A stretch of 64,000 bases of DNA from Pseudomonas putida (GCF_003228315.1 NZ_CP029693.1:4019501-4083500), one strand, 5' to 3'. Shown: positions 41,375 to 50,535, numbered from the stretch's first letter. Notes: generated from the sequence alone by a model not told the origin. Program-made: numbers and translations.

Positions 41375-44218
41375 ATGACCCGCACCCACGAAATCCGCCC
41401 CGATCTGGACGAGGGAATCGATCGCAAGGTTCTGAGCCAGCTGCGTGCCCGCTTCCTGAAGCTCAACGAAGGCCGCATGGCCCGCGCCCTGGAGGGTTTA
41501 TCGACCCGCCAGCAAGGCGTGCTGAACCTTCTGCCGCTGTTCTTCCACGTCAACCATCCGCTGTTGCCAGGCTACGTTTCGGGCAGCACCCCGGCGGGGC
41601 TGTCGAATTTCGAACCTGACGCCAACCTACTGGCCGAAGCCCAACGCCTGACCCGTTCGTTTAACTATAAACCTCGCCACGGCAGCAACCCGCCACGCCC
41701 GATTCACGGCCTGTTCCTGATGGGCAGCCTCGGCACCCTGGCCCAGGCGGACCAGAGCGATATGGACGTGTGGGTCTGCCACAGCCCGGACTTGAACGAG
41801 AACGAACTCGCCGAGCTGCGCAAGAAATGCCAGTTGCTGGAAGCCTGGGCCGCCAGCCAGGGCGCCGAGGCGCATTTCTTCCTGATCGACCCGGTCCGCT
41901 TTGTACGGGGCGAGCGCGACAATCAACTGAGCTCCGAGAATTGCGGTACCACCCAGCACTACTTGCTGCTCGACGAGTTCTATCGCACCGCGATCTGGCT
42001 GGCCGGGCGTACTCCGATCTGGTGGCTGGTGCCGGTCTATGAAGAGTCCAACTACGACCGCTACACCCATACGCTGATTACCAAGCGCTTCATTCGTGCC
42101 GACGAAACCCTCGACCTGGGCAACCTTGCCTTCATCCCGCCCGGGGAGTTCATTGGCGCGGGCCTGTGGCAGTTGTTCAAAGGGATCGAGTCACCTTACA
42201 AGTCGGTGCTCAAGCTGCTGTTGACCGAGGTGTACGCCAGTGAGCACCCGAAGGTCCAATGCCTGAGCCTGCGCTACAAACAGGCGGTGTTCGCCAATCG
42301 GCTCGACCTCGATGAGCTGGACCCTTACGTTGTCGTTTACCGGCGCATCGAGGAATACCTCATTGCCCGCAACGAACCGGAGCGCCTGGAACTGGTACGG
42401 CGCGCGCTTTACCTGAAGGTCAATCGCAAACTCACCGGCAGCACTCGCACCCAGAGTTGGCAGCGCTCGCTGCTGGAACGCCTGGCCCACGAATGGCATT
42501 GGGATCATCGGCAACTGGCCCTGCTCGACAGTCGCAGCCAGTGGAAAGTCCGCCAGGTCAGCTCAGAACGGCGGGCGCTGGTCAACGAACTCAATTACAG
42601 CTATCGCTTCCTGACCCAATTCGCCCGCCAGGAACAAACCGTCAGCCTGATCAACAAGCGCGACCTCAGCGTACTGGGCCGACGTCTGTACGCAGCGTTC
42701 GAACGCAAGGCGGACAAGGTCGAATTCATCAATCCCGGCATCGCACCGGATCTGGCCGAGGACACCCTGACGCTGGTGCATGCGGTTAACAAGAAGGAAC
42801 CGGGGCAAACCCAGTGGGGCCTGTACAACGGCAGCCTGACCGCCCTTGAGTGGGAGCACTTCGCGCCGATCAAGCGCAGCCGCCAGTTGCTCGAACTGCT
42901 CACCTGGTGCCACCGCAACGGCGTGATCGACAGCAGCACGCGCCCGGCCCTGCATCCGGGCAGCAGCGATCTGAGCGAGTTCGAACTGTTCAACCTGCTC
43001 GGTAGCCTGCAACAGAGCATTCCCCTGCCGATGCCAACCGTGGACGAAGAGCCTCTGCTGCGGGCGAGCGTGCCCAGCGAAGTGCTGATTCTGGTGAACG
43101 TCGGTGTCGACCCGCTCAAACACCACCGCGACCTGAACATCCTGATGACCACCGAGCGCACCGACTCCCTGAGTTATGCGGGGGTCCGAGAAAATCTGGT
43201 GCTGACCCTGGATCAGGTCACGCTCAACAGCTGGAACGAGGTGTTGGTCAATCGCTTCGACGGCCCCCATGCCCTCCTCGATTGCCTGCGCGATTACCTC
43301 AACAACCTGCCCGACGGCCCTAAGCAACCCCGGCTGCGCGTGCGCTGCTTCTGCCACAACCGTGCGCAATTCATCGCGCAACGGGTGGAAGGCATCCTCG
43401 ACACCGCGCAGGACCTGTTGCTGAGCAAGCTCAATCACCGCTACCTGATCCAGGTCCAGCAGCACTATCACGTGCTGGAACTGGTGCCGGGCCAAGTCAC
43501 CCATGTCGCCCTGCCGACGCTGTCGGCACTGGTCGACTACCTGAGCGAGGAGCTGGCCAGTTACAGCCCGCTGCACCTGGATCCGATGGCCCTCGAAGAC
43601 CACGACCTCGCCGTGTTGCTGCCCATGGGCCAGCCAGACTGCATCCAGGTGTTCTACCGGATCAACGAAGATCAGGCCGAGCTGTACGTGCTCGATGAAT
43701 TCAATGCGCTATGGCAACAACGATTGCCGTGGCATGACGAGCAAAGCTTGCTGGTGCCGCTGCAGCGTTTCCTGCAATCGATCCAGTACCGGCGCGATGC
43801 CTTGCTGCCCATGGAGTCGGCCCAGCCTCGCAGCCTGGACACCTTGTACTACCAGCTCCTGCCGTCGGGCTCTGCCCGGGCACGCCGCGTCGAGGCGCGC
43901 CCGGCGCCACACACGCCGGTCAACAAACCCTTCTATGACGTACAGGCGATCGTCGGCAAAGCCGCACCCGGCGAGGTGCAAGTCACCCTGTACTGCAATC
44001 AGCGGGAGTTTTCGGAGCTGGAGCATGGCGACCAGCTGTTCAGCGTGGTCGCCAGGGAAATCGTCGAACAGCGCCGCGAGACCAGACGCTATCGCTGCTA
44101 CATCACCGATCTGGACCTTTCGGGCCTGCTCGGTGACGGTCAGGGTTCAAGCAATCTGTATCTGCGTTACAAGGCGGACCTGGAGCGCGCATTGAACGAG
44201 GCGCTCGATCAGGTGTGA
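41375..44218 (+). CDS. cyaA: Class I adenylate cyclase CyaA
   Basis: A 947-residue protein of the enterobacterial-type adenylate cyclase class. It turns ATP into cAMP, which serves Vfr/CRP. The catalytic nucleotidyltransferase-like N-terminal half carries GSLGTLAQADQSDMDVWVCH with the acidic DMD metal pair, and GEFIGAGLWQLFKGIESPYK. The C-terminal half is the regulatory region. Length is slightly above the E. coli enzyme. The ATG at 41375 has no strong ribosome binding site, as is common for cyaA, which is poorly translated. It converges on rnk with seven bases between stops. Confidence 0.96.
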   Translation: MTRTHEIRPDLDEGIDRKVLSQLRARFLKLNEGRMARALEGLSTRQQGVLNLLPLFFHVNHPLLPGYVSGSTPAGLSNFEPDANLLAEAQRLTRSFNYKPRHGSNPPRPIHGLFLMGSLGTLAQADQSDMDVWVCHSPDLNENELAELRKKCQLLEAWAASQGAEAHFFLIDPVRFVRGERDNQLSSENCGTTQHYLLLDEFYRTAIWLAGRTPIWWLVPVYEESNYDRYTHTLITKRFIRADETLDLGNLAFIPPGEFIGAGLWQLFKGIESPYKSVLKLLLTEVYASEHPKVQCLSLRYKQAVFANRLDLDELDPYVVVYRRIEEYLIARNEPERLELVRRALYLKVNRKLTGSTRTQSWQRSLLERLAHEWHWDHRQLALLDSRSQWKVRQVSSERRALVNELNYSYRFLTQFARQEQTVSLINKRDLSVLGRRLYAAFERKADKVEFINPGIAPDLAEDTLTLVHAVNKKEPGQTQWGLYNGSLTALEWEHFAPIKRSRQLLELLTWCHRNGVIDSSTRPALHPGSSDLSEFELFNLLGSLQQSIPLPMPTVDEEPLLRASVPSEVLILVNVGVDPLKHHRDLNILMTTERTDSLSYAGVRENLVLTLDQVTLNSWNEVLVNRFDGPHALLDCLRDYLNNLPDGPKQPRLRVRCFCHNRAQFIAQRVEGILDTAQDLLLSKLNHRYLIQVQQHYHVLELVPGQVTHVALPTLSALVDYLSEELASYSPLHLDPMALEDHDLAVLLPMGQPDCIQVFYRINEDQAELYVLDEFNALWQQRLPWHDEQSLLVPLQRFLQSIQYRRDALLPMESAQPRSLDTLYYQLLPSGSARARRVEARPAPHTPVNKPFYDVQAIVGKAAPGEVQVTLYCNQREFSELEHGDQLFSVVAREIVEQRRETRRYRCYITDLDLSGLLGDGQGSSNLYLRYKADLERALNEALDQV

Positions 44219-44225
44219 GACGCGG

Positions 44226-44636
44226 TCAAACGTTGTAGTCGCCACCATTGGACGGTTGCGATTCGACTTCGAGCAGTGTCAGTTTCAGCGTCTTGCCGCC
44301 AGGTGCCGGCCAGTCGATGTGCTGACCGACTTTCAGGCCCAGCAACGCGCTGCCCACCGGCGCCAGGATCGAGATCTTGCCTTCGTCGGCATTGGCGTCC
44401 TTGGGGTAAACCAGGGTCAGGTGATAGTCCTTGCCGCTGATTTCTTCACGGCAGTGAACGCGAGAATTCATGGTCACGACGTCAGGTGGCACTTCATCGT
44501 GGCCCACCAGCGTATCGGCACGGTCCAGCTCGGTTTGCAGCGCAATTACGCCCGGCAGTGTTTCATCCAGGCTGTCGATCAGACGCTCCAGACGCTGAAC
44601 GTCCAGACGGGTAAGGGTGATGGAAGGTGCGGTCAT
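44226..44636 (-). CDS. rnk: Rnk, nucleoside diphosphate kinase regulator
   Basis: A 136-residue GreA/GreB-like protein. It starts MTAPSITLTRLDVQRLERLI, has an N-terminal short coiled coil, and a C-terminal GreA/B domain (RVHCREEISGKDYHLTLVYP, SILAPVGSALLGLKVGQHID). Rnk binds RNA polymerase near the secondary channel; in Pseudomonas it was linked to nucleoside diphosphate kinase levels and alginate. The start at 44636 is preferred over the upstream frame. A terminator-like hairpin lies 38-67 bases upstream. It converges on cyaA. Confidence 0.93.
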   Translation of the reverse strand: MTAPSITLTRLDVQRLERLIDSLDETLPGVIALQTELDRADTLVGHDEVPPDVVTMNSRVHCREEISGKDYHLTLVYPKDANADEGKISILAPVGSALLGLKVGQHIDWPAPGGKTLKLTLLEVESQPSNGGDYNV

Positions 44637-44673
44637 GATCAGGGCAGACTCCTTTCTTCTGCACGAAAAAAGC

Positions 44674-44703
44674 AAAACCCCGCCAAAAACAAGGCGGGGT
44701 TTT
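44674..44703. terminator. Terminator hairpin upstream of rnk
   Basis: AAAACCCCGCC and GGCGGGGTTTT around AAAAACAA. T-runs occur on both strands. It lies 38-67 bases before the rnk ATG, so it can end cyaY-DUF1289 transcripts or, if rnk starts further up, act as an attenuator in its leader. Confidence 0.85.
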
Positions 44704-44789
44704 CACGAGCCTCGATGGGTTGAGGCGTATTCGGACACTATCACAGCTCAAAAAATATACAAGCTGCCACCGGGCGGTCACCGCCACTC

Positions 44790-44881
44790 TGTAGGAGCTG
44801 AGCTTGCTCGCGATGGCGGTGTATCAGACGGCAGATTTTTTGACTGCCACACCGCCATCGCGAGCAAGCTCAGCTCCTACA
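44790..44881. repeat. REP doublet, GAGCTGAGCTTGCTCGCGA variant
   Basis: TGTAGGAGCTGAGCTTGCTC at 44790 and its reverse complement to 44881. Both arms carry the same base changes from the main type. It ends ten bases before the DUF1289 stop. Confidence 0.88.
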
Positions 44882-44891
44882 GGGGTTTTAG

Positions 44892-45110
44892 TCAGGCGCG
44901 GGGTTTGCGCTGCAAAGCCTGCGTGCAAATCACCCGCCGCCGCTCATCATCGGCCGAGCGCCATTCGCGGATGTCTTCCACATGACGGAAACATCCCAGG
45001 CAGACTTTCTGCTCGTCCAGGCGACACACACCGCTGCACGGCGATGGCACCGCCGGGCTGACGTTGCTGTAGAGCGGCTTGGGCGGGCGAACTGGCGCAG
45101 GCTGGGTCAC
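44892..45110 (-). CDS. DUF1289 domain-containing protein
   Basis: A 72-residue protein from GTG 45110 (GAAGGCC upstream within the end of cyaY). It has the DUF1289 cysteine pattern CSGVCRLDEQKVCLGCFRH with cysteines near 25, 29, 37 and 40, which could bind zinc or an iron-sulfur cluster, followed by the conserved EDIREWRSADDERRRVI. Function is unknown. The gene begins four bases after the cyaY stop, so the two are cotranscribed, and an iron-related role beside frataxin is plausible but unproven. Confidence 0.85.
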   Translation of the reverse strand: MTQPAPVRPPKPLYSNVSPAVPSPCSGVCRLDEQKVCLGCFRHVEDIREWRSADDERRRVICTQALQRKPRA

Positions 45111-45114
45111 GGCG

Positions 45115-45447
45115 TTACAGGCCTTCGAAATCGAACTCGACACCGGCCTGTTGCTGGACGATGCGCTCGAGCATTTCGCCCAATTGCTCTTCGCTCTTGT
45201 CGCACATCCAGCGCCCGCTCTCTTCGTCGTAATCGAAGTGGAAGCCACCGGAGACCGCCGCCAGCCACAGCTGCCGCAGTGGCTCCTGGCGACTGAAGAT
45301 CAACTGGGTGCCGTTTTCGAACTTGACGGTCAGCACACCGGCCGAGCTCTCCAGATCGATATCCAGGTCGCTGTCCTCGAAGATGTCTTCCAGGGTTTGC
45401 TGGGTGGCATCGACCAGATCGTGGAAACGCGCTTCGGACAAACTCAT
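45115..45447 (-). CDS. cyaY: Frataxin homologue CyaY
   Basis: A 110-residue protein matching bacterial frataxin, which binds iron through an acidic ridge and tunes the cysteine desulfurase IscS in iron-sulfur cluster assembly. The acidic N-terminal helix FHDLVDATQQTLEDIFEDSD and the sheet segments LIFSRQEPLRQLWLAAVSGG and FDYDEESGRWMCDKS are clear. It is divergent from lptM-lysA and forms an operon with the DUF1289 gene. Length is normal. Confidence 0.93.
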   Translation of the reverse strand: MSLSEARFHDLVDATQQTLEDIFEDSDLDIDLESSAGVLTVKFENGTQLIFSRQEPLRQLWLAAVSGGFHFDYDEESGRWMCDKSEEQLGEMLERIVQQQAGVEFDFEGL

Positions 45448-45530
45448 TACGGCAACCTCAAAAAGTGTCTGATCAGGCTCAAGCGCCGCAAGATACGGGC
45501 GCTGCTTGCCGAATGCAAAGGATTACGATC

Positions 45531-45620
45531 TGTAGGAGCGAGCCTGCTCGCGAAGGGGCCGGCACATTCAACATCATAGTTGGCTGACCCACCGCTTTCG
45601 CGAGCAGGCTCGCTCCCACA
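45531..45620. repeat. REP doublet, GAGCCTGCTCGCGA type
   Basis: TGTAGGAGCGAGCCTGCTCG at 45531 and reverse complement (CTCCCACA variant end) to 45620, in the divergent cyaY-lptM region. Confidence 0.88.
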
Positions 45621-45702
45621 GAGATTGCATGATACCGACTGGCATCTTGCAAGCCCCGCCAGACGGGAGCCCCCTCGCATAGGCAAGCTGCCGGGTGGCC
45701 GG

Positions 45703-45708
45703 TATACT
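45703..45708 (+). promoter_or_regulatory. Possible -10 element for lptM-lysA
   Basis: TATACT lies 35 bases before the lptM ATG. The matching -35 box is weak. It is the most likely start of the lptM-lysA-dapF transcript by position. Confidence 0.4.
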
Positions 45709-45742
45709 CCGGCCCAATTAATGCATTTTCAAGGATTTCGCC

Positions 45743-45913
45743 ATGAAGCGCCTGATCTCTTCCCTTGCTGCGCTCCTCGCGGTTGCCTGCCTTGTGTCGG
45801 CCTGCGGTCAAAAAGGCCCGCTGTACCTGCCAGACGAAGACCAGGACCCTGCGGCGCAAGCCCAGTCCTCGCAAAAGCCATCCAAGGCTCACAAGCACGA
45901 CGTCTACCAATAA
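45743..45913 (+). CDS. lptM: LPS assembly lipoprotein LptM (LppL)
   Basis: A 56-residue lipoprotein. MKRLISSLAALLAVACLVSA is followed by the lipidated Cys and GQKGPLYLPDE, the hallmark of LptM (YifL/LppL), which helps the LptD/LptE complex mature in the outer membrane. The tail is Gln/Lys-rich. AAGGA precedes the ATG by seven bases. It lies nine bases upstream of lysA, the standard Pseudomonas order, and is cotranscribed with it. Confidence 0.9.
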   Translation: MKRLISSLAALLAVACLVSACGQKGPLYLPDEDQDPAAQAQSSQKPSKAHKHDVYQ

Positions 45914-45922
45914 GGGAACCTC

Positions 45923-47170
45923 ATGGACGCTTTTAACTACCGTGACGGTGAACTGTTCGCGGAAGGTGTTGCCCTGTCTGCCATCGCCGATCGCTTTGGC
46001 ACACCAACCTACGTTTATTCCCGTGCCCACATCGAAGCCCAATACCTGGCTTACGCCGATGCGCTGGCCGGCATGCCGCACCTGGTCTGTTTCGCCGTCA
46101 AGGCCAACTCCAACCTGGGCGTGCTGAATGTCCTGGCACGTCTGGGCGCCGGTTTCGACATCGTTTCCCGTGGCGAGCTGGAACGCGTACTGGCCGCTGG
46201 CGGCAGCGCCGACAAGATCGTGTTCTCCGGCGTCGGCAAGACCCGTGACGACATGCGTCGCGCCCTGGAAGTCGGCGTGCACTGCTTCAACGTCGAGTCC
46301 ACCGACGAGCTGGAACGCTTGCAAGTGGTGGCCGCCGAGCTGGGCGTTCGCGCGCCGATCTCGCTGCGCGTGAACCCGGACGTCGATGCCGGCACTCACC
46401 CGTACATTTCCACCGGTCTCAAAGAGAACAAGTTCGGCATCGCCATCGCCGACGCCGAAGACGTGTACGTGCGCGCCGCACAGCTGCCGAACCTGGAAGT
46501 GGTCGGCGTCGACTGCCATATCGGTTCGCAACTGACCACCCTGCCGCCCTTCATCGACGCCCTCGACCGCCTGCTGGGCCTGGTCGACCGCCTGAGCGAT
46601 TGTGGCATCTACCTGCGCCACATCGACCTCGGTGGTGGCCTGGGTGTGCGCTATCGCGACGAAGAACCGCCATTGGCCGGCGACTACATCAAGGCCGTGC
46701 GTGAGCGTCTCGACGGTCGCGACCTGGCGCTGGTGTTCGAACCGGGCCGCTTCATCGTGGCCAACGCCGGCGTGCTGCTGACCCAGGTCGAGTACCTCAA
46801 GCACACCGAACACAAGGATTTCGCCATCGTCGATGCGGCGATGAACGACCTGATCCGCCCGGCGCTGTACCAGGCCTGGATGGACGTCACGGCCGTGCGC
46901 CCGCGTAACACCGCTGCCCGTACCTACGACATCGTCGGCCCGATTTGCGAGACCGGTGACTTCCTGGCCAAGGAGCGTGAACTGGCCCTGGAAGAAGGCG
47001 ATCTGCTGGCCGTGCATTCGGCGGGCGCCTACGGGTTCGTCATGAGTTCCAACTACAACACCCGCGGTCGTGCCGCCGAAGTGCTGGTGGACGGTGATCA
47101 GGCCTTTGAAGTGCGTCGCCGTGAAACGGTAGCCGAGTTGTTTGCTGGCGAAAGCCTGCTGCCGGAGTAA
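45923..47170 (+). CDS. lysA: Diaminopimelate decarboxylase
   Basis: A 415-residue PLP enzyme that forms L-lysine from meso-diaminopimelate, the last step of lysine synthesis. The PLP lysine is in VCFAVKANSNLGVLNVLARL. The family motifs GAGFDIVSRGEL, VGVDCHIGSQL and HIDLGGGLGV and the C-terminal CETGDF segment (GPICETGDFLAKERELALEE) are present. AAGGGAA precedes the ATG. It is followed four bases later by dapF. Confidence 0.97.
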   Translation: MDAFNYRDGELFAEGVALSAIADRFGTPTYVYSRAHIEAQYLAYADALAGMPHLVCFAVKANSNLGVLNVLARLGAGFDIVSRGELERVLAAGGSADKIVFSGVGKTRDDMRRALEVGVHCFNVESTDELERLQVVAAELGVRAPISLRVNPDVDAGTHPYISTGLKENKFGIAIADAEDVYVRAAQLPNLEVVGVDCHIGSQLTTLPPFIDALDRLLGLVDRLSDCGIYLRHIDLGGGLGVRYRDEEPPLAGDYIKAVRERLDGRDLALVFEPGRFIVANAGVLLTQVEYLKHTEHKDFAIVDAAMNDLIRPALYQAWMDVTAVRPRNTAARTYDIVGPICETGDFLAKERELALEEGDLLAVHSAGAYGFVMSSNYNTRGRAAEVLVDGDQAFEVRRRETVAELFAGESLLPE

Positions 47171-47174
47171 AACC

Positions 47175-48005
47175 ATGCTGCTGCGTTTTACCAAGATGCA
47201 CGGCCTGGGCAATGACTTCATGGTTCTCGACCTGGTCAGCCAGCACGCGCACATCCTGCCCAAGCACGCCAAGCTGTGGGGCGATCGGCATACCGGCATC
47301 GGTTTCGACCAGTTGCTGATCGTCGAGGCGCCGAGCAACCCGGACGTGGATTTCCGCTATCGGATCTTCAACTCCGATGGTTCGGAAGTGGAACAGTGCG
47401 GCAATGGCGCCCGCTGTTTCGCCCGTTTTGTGCTCGACAAGCGCCTGACCGCCAAGAAGCAGATCCGCGTCGAAACCAAAAGCGGCATCATCGAACTGGA
47501 TGTGCGCAACGACGGGCAGATCGGCGTCAACATGGGCGCCCCGCGCCAGGTGCCGGCGGATATTCCGTTCCAGGCAGCCGAGCAGGCCCTGAGTTATCAG
47601 GTTGACGTCGACGGTACGCCGGTCGATCTGGCCGCCGTGTCGATGGGCAACCCCCATGCCGTGCTGCGGGTCAGCGACATCAACAATGCGCCGGTGCATG
47701 AGTTGGGACCGAAAATCGAGCATCACCCGCGCTTCCCGGCGCGGGTCAATGTCGGTTTCCTCCAGGTCATCGACCGCAATCGTGCGCAATTGCGCGTCTG
47801 GGAACGCGGCGCCGGGGAAACCCAGGCCTGCGGGACTGGCGCCTGCGCCGCCGCGGTCGCCGCGATCAGCCAGGGGTGGATGGATTCGCCGCTATTGATC
47901 GACTTGCCTGGCGGGCGCCTGTCCATTGAATGGGCAGGCCCCGGCCAACCGGTCTTGATGACTGGCCCGGCAGTGCGTGTATACGAAGGACAAGTGCGTC
48001 TTTGA
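47175..48005 (+). CDS. dapF: Diaminopimelate epimerase
   Basis: A 276-residue enzyme that interconverts LL- and meso-diaminopimelate, giving both the peptidoglycan precursor and the substrate of LysA. The two catalytic cysteines are seen in EQCGNGARCFARF and ETQACGTGACAAAVA. The N-terminus MLLRFTKMHGLGNDFMVLDL is standard, so the start at 47175 is chosen rather than the upstream frame. It sits between lysA and the DUF484 gene in one operon. Confidence 0.97.
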   Translation: MLLRFTKMHGLGNDFMVLDLVSQHAHILPKHAKLWGDRHTGIGFDQLLIVEAPSNPDVDFRYRIFNSDGSEVEQCGNGARCFARFVLDKRLTAKKQIRVETKSGIIELDVRNDGQIGVNMGAPRQVPADIPFQAAEQALSYQVDVDGTPVDLAAVSMGNPHAVLRVSDINNAPVHELGPKIEHHPRFPARVNVGFLQVIDRNRAQLRVWERGAGETQACGTGACAAAVAAISQGWMDSPLLIDLPGGRLSIEWAGPGQPVLMTGPAVRVYEGQVRL

Positions 48006-48018
48006 GTGAGCCAAAGCC

Positions 48019-48744
48019 ATGACCGATAAGCCACAGGTACCCGCCCGACAGCCCGACGAATCAGCGTCCGAAAGCCTGGAGGCGGCGGCGATTGCCGCGT
48101 ACCTGGAGGCTCATCCGGACTTCTTCGTCGAACACGAAGAACTGCTCCCGGCCCTGCGCATTCCCCACCGACGCGGCGATACCGTGTCCCTGGTCGAACG
48201 GCAGATGACCATTCTGCGTGACCGCAATATCGAGTTGCGTCACCGTCTTTCGCACTTGATGGACGTGGCCCGGGACAACGATCGTCTCTTCGAAAAAACC
48301 CGCCGCCTGATCCTCGCCCTGATGGACGCCAGCACCCTGGAAGACGTGGTGATGAGCGTCGAAGACAGCCTGCGCCAGGACTTCCAGGTGCCCTTCGTCA
48401 GCCTGATCCTGCTGGGCGACAACGCCACGCCGGTGGGTCGCTGGGTGACTCATGCCGAAGCACAGGTGGCCATTGGCGGCCTGCTGCAGGAAGACAAGAG
48501 TGTCAGCGGTACCCTGCGCGAGCATGAGCTGGACTTCCTGTTCGGCGAAGAACAGCGCAAGCAGATCGGCTCCACCGCCGTCGTTGCCATCAGTCACCAG
48601 GGCATCCACGGCATCCTGGCCATCGCCAGCCGTGACCCGCAGCACTACAAAAGCTCGGTCGGCACGCTGTTCCTGAGCTACATCGCCGAAGTCATGGGCC
48701 GCGTGCTGCCACGGATCAACAGCTCCCTGCGCTCGGTACGCTGA
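48019..48744 (+). CDS. DUF484 family protein
   Basis: A 241-residue protein of the DUF484 (YigA-like) family, always found between dapF and xerC in gammaproteobacteria. An N-terminal helical part (AAAIAAYLEAHPDFFVEHEE, VERQMTILRDRNIELRHRL) is followed by a GAF-like domain. No catalytic residues are obvious. Function is unknown; a sensor or regulatory role is suggested by the GAF-like fold only. It begins 13 bases after dapF and ends two bases before xerC. Confidence 0.9.
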   Translation: MTDKPQVPARQPDESASESLEAAAIAAYLEAHPDFFVEHEELLPALRIPHRRGDTVSLVERQMTILRDRNIELRHRLSHLMDVARDNDRLFEKTRRLILALMDASTLEDVVMSVEDSLRQDFQVPFVSLILLGDNATPVGRWVTHAEAQVAIGGLLQEDKSVSGTLREHELDFLFGEEQRKQIGSTAVVAISHQGIHGILAIASRDPQHYKSSVGTLFLSYIAEVMGRVLPRINSSLRSVR

Positions 48745-48746
48745 TC

Positions 48747-49646
48747 ATGGAACGGCAACTGGACGCTTACTGCGAACACCTGCGCAGTGAGCGGCAGGTG
48801 TCGCCACATACGCTGTCGGCCTACCGTCGCGATCTCGATAAAGTGCTGGGCTGGTGTGTCAAACAGAACATTGGCAGTTGGGCCGCACTGGATATCCAGC
48901 GCCTGCGCAGCCTGATCGCCCGCCTGCATGCCCAGGGACAATCGTCCCGTAGCCTGGCGCGGCTGCTGTCGGCGGTGCGTGGGCTCTATCACTATCTGAA
49001 TCGCGAAGGCCTGTGCGATCACGACCCGGCCAATGGCCTGGCGCCGCCCAAGGGCGAACGCCGGCTGCCGAAAACCCTCGATACCGACCGTGCGCTGCAA
49101 CTGCTGGAAGGCGGGGTTGAAGATGATTTCCTCGCGCGCCGCGATCAGGCAATTCTCGAGCTGTTTTACTCTTCCGGGTTGCGCCTGTCGGAGCTGACCG
49201 GGTTGAACCTGGATCAGCTCGATCTGGCTGACGGCATGGTCCAGGTGCTCGGCAAGGGCAGCAAGACCCGTCTACTTCCGGTGGGCAAGAAGGCGCGCGA
49301 AGCGCTGGAGTTGTGGCTGCCCTTGCGTGCACTGGCCAATCCGGCGGACGACGCGGTGTTTGTCAGCCAGCAAGGCCGACGACTCGGCCCACGGGCGATA
49401 CAGGTAAGAGTCAAGGCAGCCGGAGAGCGTGAACTGGGGCAGAACCTGCACCCGCACATGCTGCGGCACTCTTTCGCCAGCCATTTGCTGGAGTCCTCCC
49501 AGGACCTGCGGGCGGTGCAGGAACTGCTCGGCCACTCGGACATCAAGACCACGCAGATCTATACCCACCTGGACTTCCAGCATCTGGCCTCCGTTTACGA
49601 CAGCGCCCATCCACGGGCCAAACGCATTAAAGGCGACGATTCATGA
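48747..49646 (+). CDS. xerC: Tyrosine recombinase XerC
   Basis: A 299-residue site-specific recombinase that with XerD resolves chromosome dimers at dif. The N-terminal SAM-like domain begins LDAYCEHLRSERQVSPHTLS. The catalytic set is visible: Arg in SSGLRLSELTGL, Lys in GKGSKTRLLPVG, HMLRHSFASHLLE, GHSDIKTTQIYTH with the nucleophile Tyr. The gene overlaps the HAD gene by four bases (ATGA). In P. aeruginosa the same gene is called sss, known for root colonisation phenotypes in P. fluorescens. Confidence 0.96.
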   Translation: MERQLDAYCEHLRSERQVSPHTLSAYRRDLDKVLGWCVKQNIGSWAALDIQRLRSLIARLHAQGQSSRSLARLLSAVRGLYHYLNREGLCDHDPANGLAPPKGERRLPKTLDTDRALQLLEGGVEDDFLARRDQAILELFYSSGLRLSELTGLNLDQLDLADGMVQVLGKGSKTRLLPVGKKAREALELWLPLRALANPADDAVFVSQQGRRLGPRAIQVRVKAAGERELGQNLHPHMLRHSFASHLLESSQDLRAVQELLGHSDIKTTQIYTHLDFQHLASVYDSAHPRAKRIKGDDS

Positions 49647-50347
49647 CGATCCAACTCATCACCTTCGACCTCGATGACACCCTTTGGGACACCGCCCCGG
49701 TAATCGTCAGCGCCGAAGCCGTATTGCGTGAATGGCTGACCGAACATGCACCCAACCTGGGCGCGGTTCCGGTGGAACACCTGTGGGCCATTCGCGAACG
49801 TATCCTGAGCCGTGAACCCGGCCTCAAGTACCGCATCAGCGCCTTGCGTCGGCGCGTATTGTTCCTGGCCCTGGAAGAAGCCGGTTACAGCCAGGCGCAA
49901 GCATCGGACCTGGCCGAGCGCAGCTTCGAAGTGTTCCTGCATGCCCGGCATCAGCTGGAGATCTTCCCGGAGGTGCAACCGACCCTGGAAGTGCTGGCCA
50001 ACCATTACGCCCTGGGCGTGGTGACCAACGGCAACGCCGATGTGCGCCGGCTGGGCCTGGCGGACTATTTCAAGTTTGCCTTGTGTGCCGAGGACATCGG
50101 CATCGCCAAACCCGATGCCCGACTGTTTCATGAGGCCTTGCAGCGCGGGGGAGTGACGGCTGATAAGGCGGTGCATATCGGCGATCACCCGGGAGACGAC
50201 ATTGCCGGCGCCCAGCAAGCGGGGCTGCGGGCGATCTGGTTCAACCCGGCGGGCAAGGTCTGGGAAGCCGAGCGTTTGCCGGATGCCGAGATTCGCAGCC
50301 TGACCGAGTTGCCGGCGTTGTTGGCGTTGTGGAACTCCAGGCAATGA
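49643..50347 (+). CDS. HAD family hydrolase (YigB-like)
   Basis: A 234-residue HAD-superfamily phosphatase. Motif I is FDLDDTLWDT with the nucleophile and acid Asp residues, motif II GVVTNGNADV, motif III Lys in IGIAKPDARLF, and motif IV IGDHPGDDIAGAQQAG. In E. coli the equivalent gene after xerC is yigB, an FMN phosphatase; the same function is likely here by position. It ends the lptM-to-HAD operon, before a REP doublet. Confidence 0.9.
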   Translation: MTIQLITFDLDDTLWDTAPVIVSAEAVLREWLTEHAPNLGAVPVEHLWAIRERILSREPGLKYRISALRRRVLFLALEEAGYSQAQASDLAERSFEVFLHARHQLEIFPEVQPTLEVLANHYALGVVTNGNADVRRLGLADYFKFALCAEDIGIAKPDARLFHEALQRGGVTADKAVHIGDHPGDDIAGAQQAGLRAIWFNPAGKVWEAERLPDAEIRSLTELPALLALWNSRQ

Positions 50348-50357
50348 CACACCATCC

Positions 50358-50449
50358 TGTAGGAGCAAAGCTTGCTCGCGATGGCGACTGAACATGCAAA
50401 ATCCATATCGACTGACATACCGCTATCGCGAGCAAGCTTTGCTCCTACA
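50358..50449. repeat. REP doublet, GCAAAGCTTGCTCGCGA type
   Basis: TGTAGGAGCAAAGCTTGCTC at 50358 and its reverse complement to 50449, eleven bases past the HAD gene. Same subtype as the copy at 1504. Confidence 0.9.
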
Positions 50450-50487
50450 GGTGTTGTGTCAAGCCGAAGAGCTTTGTTCCAGACATG

Positions 50488-50517
50488 AAAAAGCCCGCAG
50501 CGACGGCGGGCTTTTTC
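50488..50517. terminator. Terminator between HAD gene and sutA
   Basis: AAAAAGCCCGC and GCGGGCTTTTT with flanking A/T-runs. It lies 19 bases past the sutA stop on the minus strand and may serve both convergent transcripts. Confidence 0.88.
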
Positions 50518-50535
50518 AGTAAGCAGGGAGCAGGC

